A stretch of 12,334 bases of DNA. Origin: CAYJAZ01 sp964371865 (GTDB lineage: Bacteria > Desulfobacterota > Desulfovibrionia > Desulfovibrionales > Desulfovibrionaceae). Where the stretch lies: assembly GCA_964371865.1 (NCBI GenBank), contig CAYJOR010000070.1:1-12334 (forward strand). Reading direction: 5' to 3'. The notes under the pieces were generated by a model, which searched no databases, had not been told where the DNA came from, and saw only the letters and a program-made list of their open reading frames with translations. Positions 1-7,165 of this stretch are shown one piece after another. The position numbers were made by a program, and so were the translations under genes. Each line of letters begins with the position of its first letter. The stretch's first letter is position 1.

Positions 1-214
1 TCTCCACGTGGGACTGGTGAGGGGCAAGCCCCTTCAAACCCCTAAAGGCAAAAAAGCAAAAAATACATTTTAAGCTCACCAAAGATAATTACCTCTGACC
101 GCTTTTATCTTTTAGGTCTTGCTATAGAAATAACTCTAAATTACCTTATTTAGTCTTTTAGTGTTTTTTGTTGACTTTTGAGACTAATACATTAAAATAT
201 CTTTAGAGGTATCT
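1..214. other. Intergenic left edge, no gene recognised
   Basis: The first 50 bases are clearly richer in G and C than the rest and hold a compact inverted repeat (AGGGGC, AA, GCCCCT at 20-33). Short open frames run in from the left edge and stop at 43-45 and 71-73, so this may be the tail of an element or gene lying outside the window, but I do not recognise it. From 60 to 170 I see only AT-rich sequence. The promoter of the toxin-like gene lies at the right end. Confidence 0.5.
171..198 (+). promoter_or_regulatory. Probable sigma-70 promoter of the zeta-like gene
   Basis: TTGACT at 171-176 and TAAAAT at 193-198, separated by 16 bp, match the housekeeping consensus at five of six positions each. 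The expected transcript start is about 10 bp before the ribosome site AGAGG (205-209), giving a very short leader. Confidence 0.55.
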
Positions 215-730
215 ATGGAAATCTATATACTCGCAGGTCCAAATGGCGCAGGAAAGACAACTTTTGCAAAAGAATATATTCCAAATATTGGAATACTAGA
301 GCAGTTTGTTAATGCAGACTTGATTGCAGCAGGGTTGTCACCTTTTGACCCAGATAAAGAAGCAATTCAAGCTTCAAAACTTATGTTAAAACAAATTGAT
401 AAGTTAGTTGAACAAAGAAAATCTTTCTGTATTGAAACAACTCTTTCGGGTAGAGCTTATCTTTCAAAAATCAAAGAATGGCAAAAGCTTGGTTATAGGG
501 TAAATCTTATTTTTCTTTCTCTGCCCGACGCTGAAATGGCTATTTCTCGTGTTGCGTACAGAGTAAAACAAGGCGGACATAATATTCCAAAAGATGTCAT
601 TATTCGCCGTTTTCAGAAAGGTTTAGAAAATTTCCACTTATACTATAAAAACATTGTTGATAGTTGGCTACTATACGACAATTCTAATGAAGAAATTGAA
701 TTGATTGAAAGTTCCGCAGACAAGGAGTAA
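215..730 (+). CDS. Zeta toxin family P-loop kinase
   Basis: This 171-residue protein belongs to the Zeta toxin family of P-loop kinases. Characterised members phosphorylate UDP-N-acetylglucosamine and so block cell-wall synthesis; which substrate this one uses is unknown. Visible motifs are the Walker A loop GPNGAGKT (residues 8-15), the NAD motif (33-35) at the position of the family's catalytic Asp, the substrate-side motif ETT (74-76), and several arginines (112, 116, 131, 132) in the region where the family holds its phosphate-binding arginines. It is compact, with no fused extra domain. ATG at 215 follows AGAGG by 5 bp. The TAA stop is 2 bp before a small gene that is almost certainly co-transcribed. 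Its position beside an integrase remnant and a tRNA suggests it came in with a mobile element. An alternative reading is a non-toxic ATPase of the AAA_33/Zeta-like group. Confidence 0.85.
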   Translation: MEIYILAGPNGAGKTTFAKEYIPNIGILEQFVNADLIAAGLSPFDPDKEAIQASKLMLKQIDKLVEQRKSFCIETTLSGRAYLSKIKEWQKLGYRVNLIFLSLPDAEMAISRVAYRVKQGGHNIPKDVIIRRFQKGLENFHLYYKNIVDSWLLYDNSNEEIELIESSADKE

Positions 731-732
731 AT

Positions 733-912
733 ATGTCAAATTTAGAAAAAGACACAAATAAAAAACTGATAATGGAAAAATTTATTGCTGAAACTTCAGA
801 AGCCTTAAAAAAGTCTGCTCAGTCTGCTCGTAAAACTGCCAAGCAGACAAACACCCCTCTTGTAATTTACGACAAAGAAAAAGGCATACAAGAAGTTTAT
901 ATAACTGATTAA
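733..912 (+). CDS. Small partner protein of the zeta-like kinase, putative antitoxin
   Basis: A 59-residue gene running from ATG 733 to TAA 910-912. It has a strong ribosome site (AAGGAG, 722-727) lying across the end of the upstream gene, 5 bp before its start, so translation is likely coupled. The protein is hydrophilic and lysine-rich, with a predicted helix over about residues 8-40 and a short beta-like tail (PLVIYDKEKG then a final EVYITD). From memory, Gram-negative Zeta-family genes are often followed by a small protein with this layout: a charged helix, then a 'PLV-hydrophobic-D-x-G' strand and an acidic end. It does not look like the three-helix Epsilon antitoxin, which also normally precedes its toxin. 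An antitoxin role is inferred from size and position only. Confidence 0.7.
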   Translation: MSNLEKDTNKKLIMEKFIAETSEALKKSAQSARKTAKQTNTPLVIYDKEKGIQEVYITD

Positions 913-930
913 GTTTGTTTTAAATTTTAC

Positions 931-965
931 TCTCCAAGCATTAAGAAATTCTTAATACTTGGGGA
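931..965. terminator. Hairpin between convergent zeta module and integrase remnant
   Basis: A 15-position stem (931-945 with 951-965, one C-A mismatch and one T-G wobble) around the loop AAATT. It begins 18 bp after the stop of the small gene. Neither side has a classic T-run, although the minus-strand exit is AT-rich. It probably serves both converging units. Confidence 0.55.
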
Positions 966-1000
966 GAATTTGATAGACTTTAAAAGAAAACAGTATCCTG

Positions 1001-1705
1001 TCATCTTCCCTTAATCTTCAACTCATCAAGAAAATCTGCCCACTCTTGCATCATCGTGCGCCTTTCAGGTAAATACTCCGCATAGTTATAACTAGCTCGA
1101 ACTGAATTTCTTTCACTATGAGCAAGCTGTCTTTCAATCCAATCACGATTATAGCCTTGCTCGTTTAACAAGGTTGTTGCAATCGCTCTAAAGCCGTGGA
1201 TTGTCATTTCACCTTGGTCAAAGCCCATACGTCTTAATGCTGTGAGAAGTGTTTCGCCTGTAATCGTCTTTTCTTTGCTGATTGTGCTTACAAAAACAAG
1301 ATTTGTATGTCCTGTAAATTCTCTCAATTCTTCAAATAAAGTAAGAACTTGTTTTGACATAGGTACAATATGTTTTTGCTTCATTTTCATACGCTCTGCA
1401 GGAATGTGTATTTCCTTGGCATCAAAGTCAATATTTTCCCATCGCAAAAGTCTAAGCTCATTACTACGCAAAAAAACATAGGGCATAATACGCAAGCAGT
1501 ATTTTACAATAATATTTTTACCATGATAGGTATCAATAGCATTCAGTAAGTTAGCAATTTCCTTTTTATCAGTTACTGTTGCAAAATGCTCAACCTTAAC
1601 TGGTTTCAAAGCTCCTTGTAGTCCTGCAGTTGGATCGTTTGCGACTCTACCCGTAGCAATTGCGTATCTGAAAACTTGCCCACAAATATTTTTTATCTTT
1701 TTCAA
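1001..1705 (-). pseudogene. P4-type tyrosine integrase, N-terminally truncated remnant
   Basis: The 234 residues correspond to the C-terminal part of a prophage/island integrase of the P4 (DUF4102) family, whose full members are about 400 residues. The segment starts inside the core-binding domain (CGQVFRYAIATGR, residues 8-20) and carries the whole catalytic domain: Arg85 in ELR, basic residues around 105-111, the HGFR box (His170, Arg173), LAH (His196) and the probable nucleophile Tyr206 in the SYNYAEYLPERR segment. The arm-binding DUF4102 domain and most of the core-binding domain are missing. The only possible start is TTG at 1705, with no clear ribosome site, and a TAA stop lies in frame at 1712-1714. 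I found no recognisable N-terminal sequence in any minus-strand frame up to the tRNA. It is most likely a non-functional relic of an element integrated at the tRNA; expression as a short protein cannot be excluded. Confidence 0.85.
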
Positions 1706-1855
1706 GAGGTTTTACATTCTAGATAAAAGTTTCTGTAAGTTTTCCCATAAAAGTTTTCTTTTAAATTAATCATTTTGATTCAAAGTGCTTCTTTTTTTTG
1801 GGGTATGTCTACGTAGCTTGCCGAACTTCTCCGAACAAGTGATTTAGCTAAAAGT

Positions 1856-1905
1856 AAAGTCCCAAGCCGTTTTTCCCGTATAAGGGGCGAACGACTTGGG
1901 ACTTT
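1856..1905. terminator. Long stem-loop downstream of the tRNA
   Basis: A perfect 11-bp inverted repeat, AAAGTCCCAAG (1856-1866) and CTTGGGACTTT (1895-1905), encloses 28 bases that contain a smaller CCC/GGG hairpin (CCCGTATAAGGG). It begins about 15 bp past the tRNA 3' end. On the minus strand it is followed by TTTACTTTT, so it may be the tRNA transcription terminator. The two-level stem is larger than a typical terminator. Confidence 0.6.
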
Positions 1906-1919
1906 GTAATTTTCTTTGG

Positions 1920-1995
1920 TGGTGGACCCACAAGGATTTGAACCTTGGACCGATCGGTTATGAGCCGAGTGCTCTGCCAACTGAGCTATGAGTCC
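1920..1995 (-). tRNA. tRNA with anticodon CAT, probably elongator Met
   Basis: A full cloverleaf can be folded on the minus strand: acceptor GGACTCA/TGGGTCC, D stem GCTC/GAGC with loop AGTTGGCA, anticodon stem CTCGG/CCGAT around CTCATAA (anticodon at 1960-1962), five-base variable loop, T stem CAAGG/CCTTG with TTCAAAT, discriminator A and an encoded CCA (1920-1922). The first acceptor pair is a normal G-C, so it is not the initiator tRNA. A CAT anticodon could also be the lysidine-modified Ile2 tRNA; the body looks more like elongator Met to me, but that is a judgement. The first anticodon-stem pair is a C-T mismatch (C27-U43). The 3' end faces the integrase remnant and is the likely attachment site. 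Confidence 0.93.
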
Positions 1996-2025
1996 ACACA
2001 TGAGTTCTTTCAAACTCGAAAAAAG

Positions 2026-2054
2026 AAAATAGTAAATTTCTACTAAAATGTCAA
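2026..2054 (-). promoter_or_regulatory. Probable tRNA promoter
   Basis: On the minus strand a perfect TTGACA (2049-2054) is followed after 17 bp by TATTTT (2026-2031). This places the transcript start about 25 bp before the mature tRNA 5' end at 1995, a normal leader length. Confidence 0.6.
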
Positions 2055-2096
2055 GCAAATAAAAACGTATTCTAAAAGAAAATTTATTTATTTTTT

Positions 2097-2124
2097 TTGA
2101 TAAAATACTTTACTTTTCTAATAT
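2097..2124 (+). promoter_or_regulatory. Possible promoter of the diguanylate cyclase gene
   Basis: TTGATA (2097-2102), 16 bp, then TAATAT (2119-2124), with a TATAAG overlapping just downstream. This would give a leader of roughly 95 bases before the TTG start at 2228. The region is very AT-rich, so chance matches are likely. Confidence 0.3.
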
Positions 2125-2227
2125 AAGCTCGTAAAATAATGTCAAGAAAAAAATAACTCTAACGACTTTTACTCTACAGTGTTTGTTTTTTATTCTTTAT
2201 AAGCATTAATAACTAAGAGGTAACACC

Positions 2228-4153
2228 TTGAAAGATTCCATATATAAGTTAGAAAATATAAAGTACCTTTTTGGTATTTTACTCCTTTTTGCTTGGCTTC
2301 TAGCTTCTGCTTTATTCTTTATTTTACAATTAAATAATAAAGAAGTTCAAGATTTTGAGTCAAAACTTAAGACCGTTACACACAATAATGCAAATGCAGT
2401 AGAAATTATTTTTCAAAAATATATCAACTTTCTCAAAATGACTGGTGACTTCTCAAAAAACTCCGACTATAAACAAGCTAGCTTTGAATCCGCACTCAAC
2501 AATCTAGTTTTACTTGAAGATTTTTCTAAAGTTATTGTAGTTCTTCCAGGTGGTGGATCATATCTTACTAATGGTAAAAATATCACTATTTCCGACTATC
2601 AGTTCACTCCTGAAATGTATAGTAAAGAAACCTATATAACTAATGTTTATTACGATAAATACGCCCAAACTAATGTAGTTGCTATAAATGTTCCGCTTCT
2701 TGACGATCAAGGTAAACTTGTTGCATATATCGTAGGGCTTGTTACTACTGAAACTCTCTCAAAGAGCTTTAATTCTACTTTTTATGATGTTGGTGGCTAC
2801 TATCATGTTATTGACTCAAACGGTAGATACGTTGCCGTAAGTGATGCTACGAACATGATAGCTATGAATGTACCTTTCCATGAAGCCTTTAGTGCCATTG
2901 AACTTCTAGATGGATATGATATAGATGATTTAATTGGCTCTTTTAAAAATAGAAACGAAGGTCTTACAAGATATAGAGCTGGAGATAGAGAACGTGTTGC
3001 CTACTACGCTCCAATCAGTATAAATAATTGGATAATGTACTCTGTTGTGCCGAAGGAAATTATTTCTGAAGAAATTAATAAAGATTTAAAATCTACAACT
3101 TTAGCAGTACTTAATATTTCAGCTATTTTCGCAATTTTAATTTTTTGGGTTTATCGCTCACAACGTGGTCTTAAAAGATATGCAGAAATTAGCGAGAAAA
3201 ATTTCAGGTTCGTTTCAGAACAAACCAATAAATTTATTCTTGAATGGGATTTTTCTAGCGACCAAGTAAAACTTACTGGTAAGCTTAAAGAAATCTTCAA
3301 TCGCGAACAATCTGTATTATCAATTTCTAATGAGGTTTTCCATCAATTTATACACCAGGATGACCTTCAGACTGCCCAAGAAGCTCTAGAACAGTTAAAG
3401 TTAGGCAAACAGATTTCAGGAATCAAAATTCGTGTAGCTCATAAAGATGGTCACTACCTTTGGTGTGTGTTTGCAGCAGTACCTATTTCTTCAGGTACAA
3501 AAGGAAAGATTTACGATAAGGCTCTAGGTTTTATGGAAAATATTGACGATCAAGAAAGAGAAGCTGCTCGATTAAGAATGAAATCTGAACTCGATTCCCT
3601 CACGCATATCTACAATAAAGGTACTACTGAATTCCTCATTGATAAAGTTGTTACCAACTCAAAAGTAGATGTTGATCAACATACTCTAATGATTATTGAT
3701 CTTGATAATTTTAAGCAATTAAACGATACCTTTGGACATCAATTAGGTGATGAAGTAATTAAAGAACTTGCTACATTCCTTAAAAATCTATTTAGATCAA
3801 ACGATATAGTTGGAAGAATTGGTGGCGATGAATTTTTTGTATTTATGCGAGACACAAGTTCAAGTGAACAACTAGAAGAAAAATGTAGTCAAGTTCTTAC
3901 GCAGTTCAGCAAAACTTATGAACAAAATGGAAAATCAGTTGCAATATCAGCAAGCATAGGTGTAGCTCTTTACCCTGAACATGGCACAATCTTTAAAAAT
4001 TTATACCATCACGCCGATGTTGCTTTGTACTCTGCGAAAAAAGAAGGTAAAAATAATTATAAAATATTTGCTGGAAATACTGATATTGACTATGTTTCTC
4101 AAAGAACATATATTGAAAGTTCAAATAAAGTAAAAGTAACTCCATTCGATTAA
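2228..4153 (+). CDS. Membrane diguanylate cyclase: Cache sensor, PAS, GGDEF
   Basis: This 641-residue inner-membrane protein should make cyclic di-GMP from two GTP in response to a periplasmic signal. Order: membrane segment at about 14-35; a periplasmic Cache-like sensor at about 36-285; second membrane segment at about 290-310; a PAS domain at about 325-440, ending in a DDQ linker; GGDEF domain at about 452-615. The active-site motif is a canonical GGDEF (532-536), with Asp491 (DLDNFK) as metal ligand and the N-D...G-H...G-D segment (499-508) for GTP. The product-inhibition motif RxxD is present as RSND (523-526), exactly five residues before GGDEF, so feedback control is expected. No EAL domain follows. 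The start is a TTG, chosen because AAGAGG (2215-2220) lies 7 bp upstream and the membrane anchor begins soon after. The signal sensed is unknown. The gene stands alone and converges on the TetR gene. Confidence 0.93.
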   Translation: MKDSIYKLENIKYLFGILLLFAWLLASALFFILQLNNKEVQDFESKLKTVTHNNANAVEIIFQKYINFLKMTGDFSKNSDYKQASFESALNNLVLLEDFSKVIVVLPGGGSYLTNGKNITISDYQFTPEMYSKETYITNVYYDKYAQTNVVAINVPLLDDQGKLVAYIVGLVTTETLSKSFNSTFYDVGGYYHVIDSNGRYVAVSDATNMIAMNVPFHEAFSAIELLDGYDIDDLIGSFKNRNEGLTRYRAGDRERVAYYAPISINNWIMYSVVPKEIISEEINKDLKSTTLAVLNISAIFAILIFWVYRSQRGLKRYAEISEKNFRFVSEQTNKFILEWDFSSDQVKLTGKLKEIFNREQSVLSISNEVFHQFIHQDDLQTAQEALEQLKLGKQISGIKIRVAHKDGHYLWCVFAAVPISSGTKGKIYDKALGFMENIDDQEREAARLRMKSELDSLTHIYNKGTTEFLIDKVVTNSKVDVDQHTLMIIDLDNFKQLNDTFGHQLGDEVIKELATFLKNLFRSNDIVGRIGGDEFFVFMRDTSSSEQLEEKCSQVLTQFSKTYEQNGKSVAISASIGVALYPEHGTIFKNLYHHADVALYSAKKEGKNNYKIFAGNTDIDYVSQRTYIESSNKVKVTPFD

Positions 4154-4184
4154 TATATCTTTGTGGTTTACATATATTAAAAGT

Positions 4185-4222
4185 TTAGGGAAAGCAGAAC
4201 ATAAACAGTCGGCTTTCCCTAA
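4185..4222. terminator. Bidirectional-type hairpin between convergent genes
   Basis: A perfect 11-bp inverted repeat, TTAGGGAAAGC (4185-4195) and GCTTTCCCTAA (4212-4222), with a 16-base loop. It lies 31 bp after the cyclase stop and 32 bp after the TetR stop, so it is placed to end both transcripts. T-rich tails are short on either side. Confidence 0.65.
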
Positions 4223-4254
4223 CATTATATCTAAATACTATAAAACAAAGAATA

Positions 4255-4851
4255 TTACTTAGTTATATCTTTAAGAAAATTATCAATAAAGGTATGTGCC
4301 AAATTATGTATTTCTTTTTTGCTTAATTTTTTCAATCTGTTAGTCAAAGCTAGTTGACAAATTCCATGGACTCCTGCCCATAGGATTTGTGCTGTTTCTG
4401 CTGCTTTTTTCTTATCTTCACCAAAGCTTGGTAAAAGAACCTTCTCTACAGCACCAAGTATTCCATCTATCTTTTCTTGATACCAGTCTGGATAGACTGT
4501 TTTTTTTGGTAAAGTGTGCTCATAAAGTGCTGACCAGCGATTGTAGTTAGAATCAGCGAAATCAATATACGCATCTCCCAAATCTTTAATTATTTGAATA
4601 GAATTATCTGAGCTATTGATTTTACTATTTAGTTCTAAAGACATTTCATCTAGTGTTGCTGCATTAATGCTAAGAATAAGATGATCATGACTTTCAAAAA
4701 TGTTATAAATTGTACCGATAGTATAACCTATCGCTCTTGCCACCTTTCTTGCGCTGAACTTATTAAAGCCTTCAGCGGCTATAATATTTTTTCCGGCTTC
4801 AACAGCCATTATTGTTTGTTCTTCGCGAGTGTGATCACTTCTACGTGCCAT
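4255..4851 (-). CDS. TetR/AcrR-family regulator with WHG-type C-terminal domain
   Basis: A 198-residue one-component repressor. Residues 8-60 form the TetR DNA-binding region, with the helix-turn-helix at about 33-52 (FSARKVARAIGYTIGTIYN) and the usual three-helix lead-in. The rest is helical, and a Trp158-x3-His162-Gly163 pattern (ILWAGVHG) places the ligand domain in the WHG group as I recall it. The ligand is unknown. ATG 4851 is preceded by GGAG (4858-4861) at 6 bp. No efflux pump or enzyme is adjacent: the cyclase converges on it and the next gene upstream runs in the same direction, so no target other than itself can be named. A palindrome in its promoter region suggests autoregulation. 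Confidence 0.9.
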   Translation of the reverse strand: MARRSDHTREEQTIMAVEAGKNIIAAEGFNKFSARKVARAIGYTIGTIYNIFESHDHLILSINAATLDEMSLELNSKINSSDNSIQIIKDLGDAYIDFADSNYNRWSALYEHTLPKKTVYPDWYQEKIDGILGAVEKVLLPSFGEDKKKAAETAQILWAGVHGICQLALTNRLKKLSKKEIHNLAHTFIDNFLKDITK

Positions 4852-4866
4852 TATTTTCTCCGTATA

Positions 4867-4895
4867 TATTTATATCAAGGATATAAACAGTGCAA
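4867..4895 (-). promoter_or_regulatory. Possible tetR promoter overlapping the operator
   Basis: A loose match on the minus strand: TTGCAC (4890-4895), 17 bp, TAAATA (4867-4872). The hexamers are poor, but the spacing and the palindrome lying between them favour this placement. Confidence 0.3.
4869..4887. promoter_or_regulatory. Palindromic operator candidate upstream of tetR
   Basis: A perfect inverted repeat of 8-bp arms, TTTATATC (4869-4876) and GATATAAA (4880-4887), with a 3-base spacer AAG. It lies 17 bp before the tetR start codon. Size and geometry (19 bp, near-symmetric, close to the start) fit a TetR dimer site. AT-richness makes some palindromes expected by chance, but an 8+8 perfect arm at this position is suggestive. 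Confidence 0.5.
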
Positions 4896-5146
4896 ATTAA
4901 TTCTCCCTTTCTCAGCTTAGAAAGAAAGAGTCTGAACCTTTTACCTTAAAATATTTTTCTTTGCAAGTAGTTTTTTTTATATTTTGGCAAAAATGAAAAA
5001 GTACATAAAATAAAATTCCTTATATATAAAATTTATTTAATTTATACGCCTTTTAAGGTGTATTTTATATTTTTAAAAGTATTTATTTTTTTAATTTTCT
5101 TCAATAAAAAGAATAAGTTTTAATTGAACAAGTTATTTTTTATACG

Positions 5147-7093
5147 TTATAAGACAAAACCCCATTCTTTACGCCAATTTTTTACAATTGTTTCACCTTC
5201 TATACGTTCCTCTTTAGACATCATAGCATAAACTTTATCTCTAGCGTCTTTAGCTTCGGTTACTAAATCTTTTACTGAAACTTCAAAGTAGGCCCACGCA
5301 AGTGGTAAATTTTGTATTACTTCTAAGCCATTGCTATACAAATAACCTAAAACGTATTCAGAAAAACCATCGCCTTCAATTGCGCCCAATTCAGCCCATT
5401 CTAAAGCTTTAGCAAAATTTTCTTCCGTGCCAAACCCATTCAAGTAATAATTAGCTAGATATCCCATTGCTAGAGCATCACCCTCATTTGCAGCTTGTTT
5501 TGCATATTCAAAAGCCTGTTTAGCGTCTTTTTTCACTCCAATGCCATTTGCATATAAGTATGAAAGAGCGCTGTAGCCTTTTGAAACACCACTTTCCGCA
5601 GCCTCTGCGGCGAGTTTGTAGGCACCTTCAACTCTGCTTTCCCCTGCTAGACCATACATGTAAAACACTGCAAGAAGAGCTTGAGCATCAGGATCGCCAA
5701 TTTCGCTTCCTCTTTCTGCTTGCCTTAAAGCTTCATTGACATCTGGTTCAATTCCATAAGCTTCGCCAAAAAACAAGAAATCTGCTAGTATAGAAGCATA
5801 ATAAGGTTCTTCTTCTGCACCTTTGTGTAAAAGGTTCATACCTTCTTGTGTGTTTTGATAATCTATATCAGAAACATAAATTGTTCCTAACATTACTTCT
5901 GCATCAATAACACCTTGATTAGCAAGATTTTGGAGCATGCGCACACCTTTATCAGGATCATATGGCACGCCTTCATCTCCAAGATAGGAGTTCAGCGCGA
6001 AGTCAAGTTCATCTTCAAGGTTTTCAAAGCTTGTAGATTGCCCTACACCAAACCCCCTACTTCCTTGACTTATTCCTTCTACAAGGAATGCAATTGAATT
6101 AGTTGAATTTTCAAATCCATTATATTGTATCTCTTCATCATCAGTAAATTCATCTATACTTCCAGTTATTCCGCTTATTCTACCAAACCCACTTGTTGAT
6201 TGTTCATTATTTACAATTTCAATAGGTTGCTCAGTAAAGTTTATAGGATTTTGTTGGTTTTGAGCATTATTTTCTGAGCCTTGGTAACTTGTAGCTACAA
6301 AATTGCCATCTGAAATTTTAGGATTAATACCATTAGAACGTAAAAATTTTATAGCATCTTGTGCGTGGAGTGCAGCATTTACAAATGCTCCCTCGCCCTC
6401 TTCTGTTGCCCCCCAAGTGTTTATCCCAACAACTTCTCCGCGTGAATTTACAAGAGGGCCACCGCTATTACCACCCGCAATTGCCGCTGTGTGAATAATA
6501 CTGTTTTGACCATTAGAACTTACAAAAGAACTCACAGTTCCTTCTGTATAAACAACTGGTGGAACATCTGAAAACTCCATTCCCTCTATAAGATTTTCAA
6601 TACTTTTATCGTATTGAGTCACTAAACCAGGATACCCCCACGCACTTACTCTGTCAGTTCTTTGGAGATTCAAGTTAAATGATAAAACAGGAAGTTTCAC
6701 AGTTGAACTTATATATAAAAGGGCAAAATCATCTACATTATTATAAGCTTCGTCGATGACCTTTGCTCTAACAAGACCAAGATTTTTACCTGCAACATAA
6801 ATGCGTTTATTTCCATCTGTTACGTGTGCATTTGTAAGAATGTAATTATCGGCAACCACAAATCCTGTTCCCATACTAAACGAATCTCTCTGTGGAACAT
6901 AAATAAAAAGTGTGCTCTCTTCCATCATTCGCGCAATAGCGCTTCTACGTTCTTCCGTATGCCTTATTATACTGTCTATATCAACGTTAGCAAAGGCTAT
7001 CCCGCTTGTGCTAGCAGAAAATATTAAAATTTGTATACATGAGAAAATTGTTACTAATGAATTCTTAGTTAGCAAAACAGTAAAAAAGTTCAT
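5147..7093 (-). CDS. Secreted trypsin-like serine protease with Sel1-like repeats
   Basis: A 648-residue exported protein. Residues 1-35 are a signal peptide with probable cleavage after AFA (33-35). Residues about 55-255 form a trypsin/HtrA-like peptidase with the catalytic triad visible as His90 (TNAHV), Asp122 (DDFALL) and Ser210 (GGNSGGP). No PDZ domain follows. Instead comes a polar, Asn/Gln/Ser/Gly-rich linker (about 262-360), then about 365-610 made of alpha-solenoid repeats of Sel1/TPR-like type, with recurring A-x2-G-x3-A and YxxG signatures (for example at 489-520, 525-555, 561-592). Sel1 repeats normally bind partner proteins, so this may be a periplasmic or surface protease with a built-in docking arm; the substrate is unknown. 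ATG 7093 follows AAGGA (7100-7104). It may be read from its own weak promoter at 7127-7155. Confidence 0.88.
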   Translation of the reverse strand: MNFFTVLLTKNSLVTIFSCIQILIFSASTSGIAFANVDIDSIIRHTEERRSAIARMMEESTLFIYVPQRDSFSMGTGFVVADNYILTNAHVTDGNKRIYVAGKNLGLVRAKVIDEAYNNVDDFALLYISSTVKLPVLSFNLNLQRTDRVSAWGYPGLVTQYDKSIENLIEGMEFSDVPPVVYTEGTVSSFVSSNGQNSIIHTAAIAGGNSGGPLVNSRGEVVGINTWGATEEGEGAFVNAALHAQDAIKFLRSNGINPKISDGNFVATSYQGSENNAQNQQNPINFTEQPIEIVNNEQSTSGFGRISGITGSIDEFTDDEEIQYNGFENSTNSIAFLVEGISQGSRGFGVGQSTSFENLEDELDFALNSYLGDEGVPYDPDKGVRMLQNLANQGVIDAEVMLGTIYVSDIDYQNTQEGMNLLHKGAEEEPYYASILADFLFFGEAYGIEPDVNEALRQAERGSEIGDPDAQALLAVFYMYGLAGESRVEGAYKLAAEAAESGVSKGYSALSYLYANGIGVKKDAKQAFEYAKQAANEGDALAMGYLANYYLNGFGTEENFAKALEWAELGAIEGDGFSEYVLGYLYSNGLEVIQNLPLAWAYFEVSVKDLVTEAKDARDKVYAMMSKEERIEGETIVKNWRKEWGFVL

Positions 7094-7126
7094 AAGCTTT
7101 CCTTTTAAAAAATTATTATCACTCTA

Positions 7127-7155
7127 TTAATATATCTTAGAAAAGCGATTGTAAA
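7127..7155 (-). promoter_or_regulatory. Possible promoter of the protease gene
   Basis: On the minus strand TTTACA (7150-7155) lies 17 bp before TATTAA (7127-7132). It sits just after the terminator of the upstream small gene, which supports an independent start for the protease, though the -10 box is poor. Confidence 0.35.
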
Positions 7156-7165
7156 GATACACCAT

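Noticed and set aside
1..45. GC-rich left edge as a copy of the tRNA attachment site
   Set aside because: Only scattered matches of five or six bases to the tRNA 3' end; not a direct repeat.
1242..1481. Plus-strand frame of 79 codons opposite the integrase remnant
   Set aside because: Shadow of the integrase coding strand, whose catalytic motifs are clear on the minus strand.
1780..2058. Open reading frame of 92 codons on the minus strand across the tRNA
   Set aside because: Its centre (the QLAEHSAHNRSVQGSNPCGS segment) is the well-known conceptual translation of a tRNA gene; the cloverleaf explains the sequence.
5044..5063. Short inverted repeat ATACGCC/GGTGTAT downstream of the protease gene
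   Set aside because: In the direction of the protease transcript it has an A-C mismatch and no T-run; it pairs better on the plus strand, where no gene precedes it. Too weak to call a terminator.
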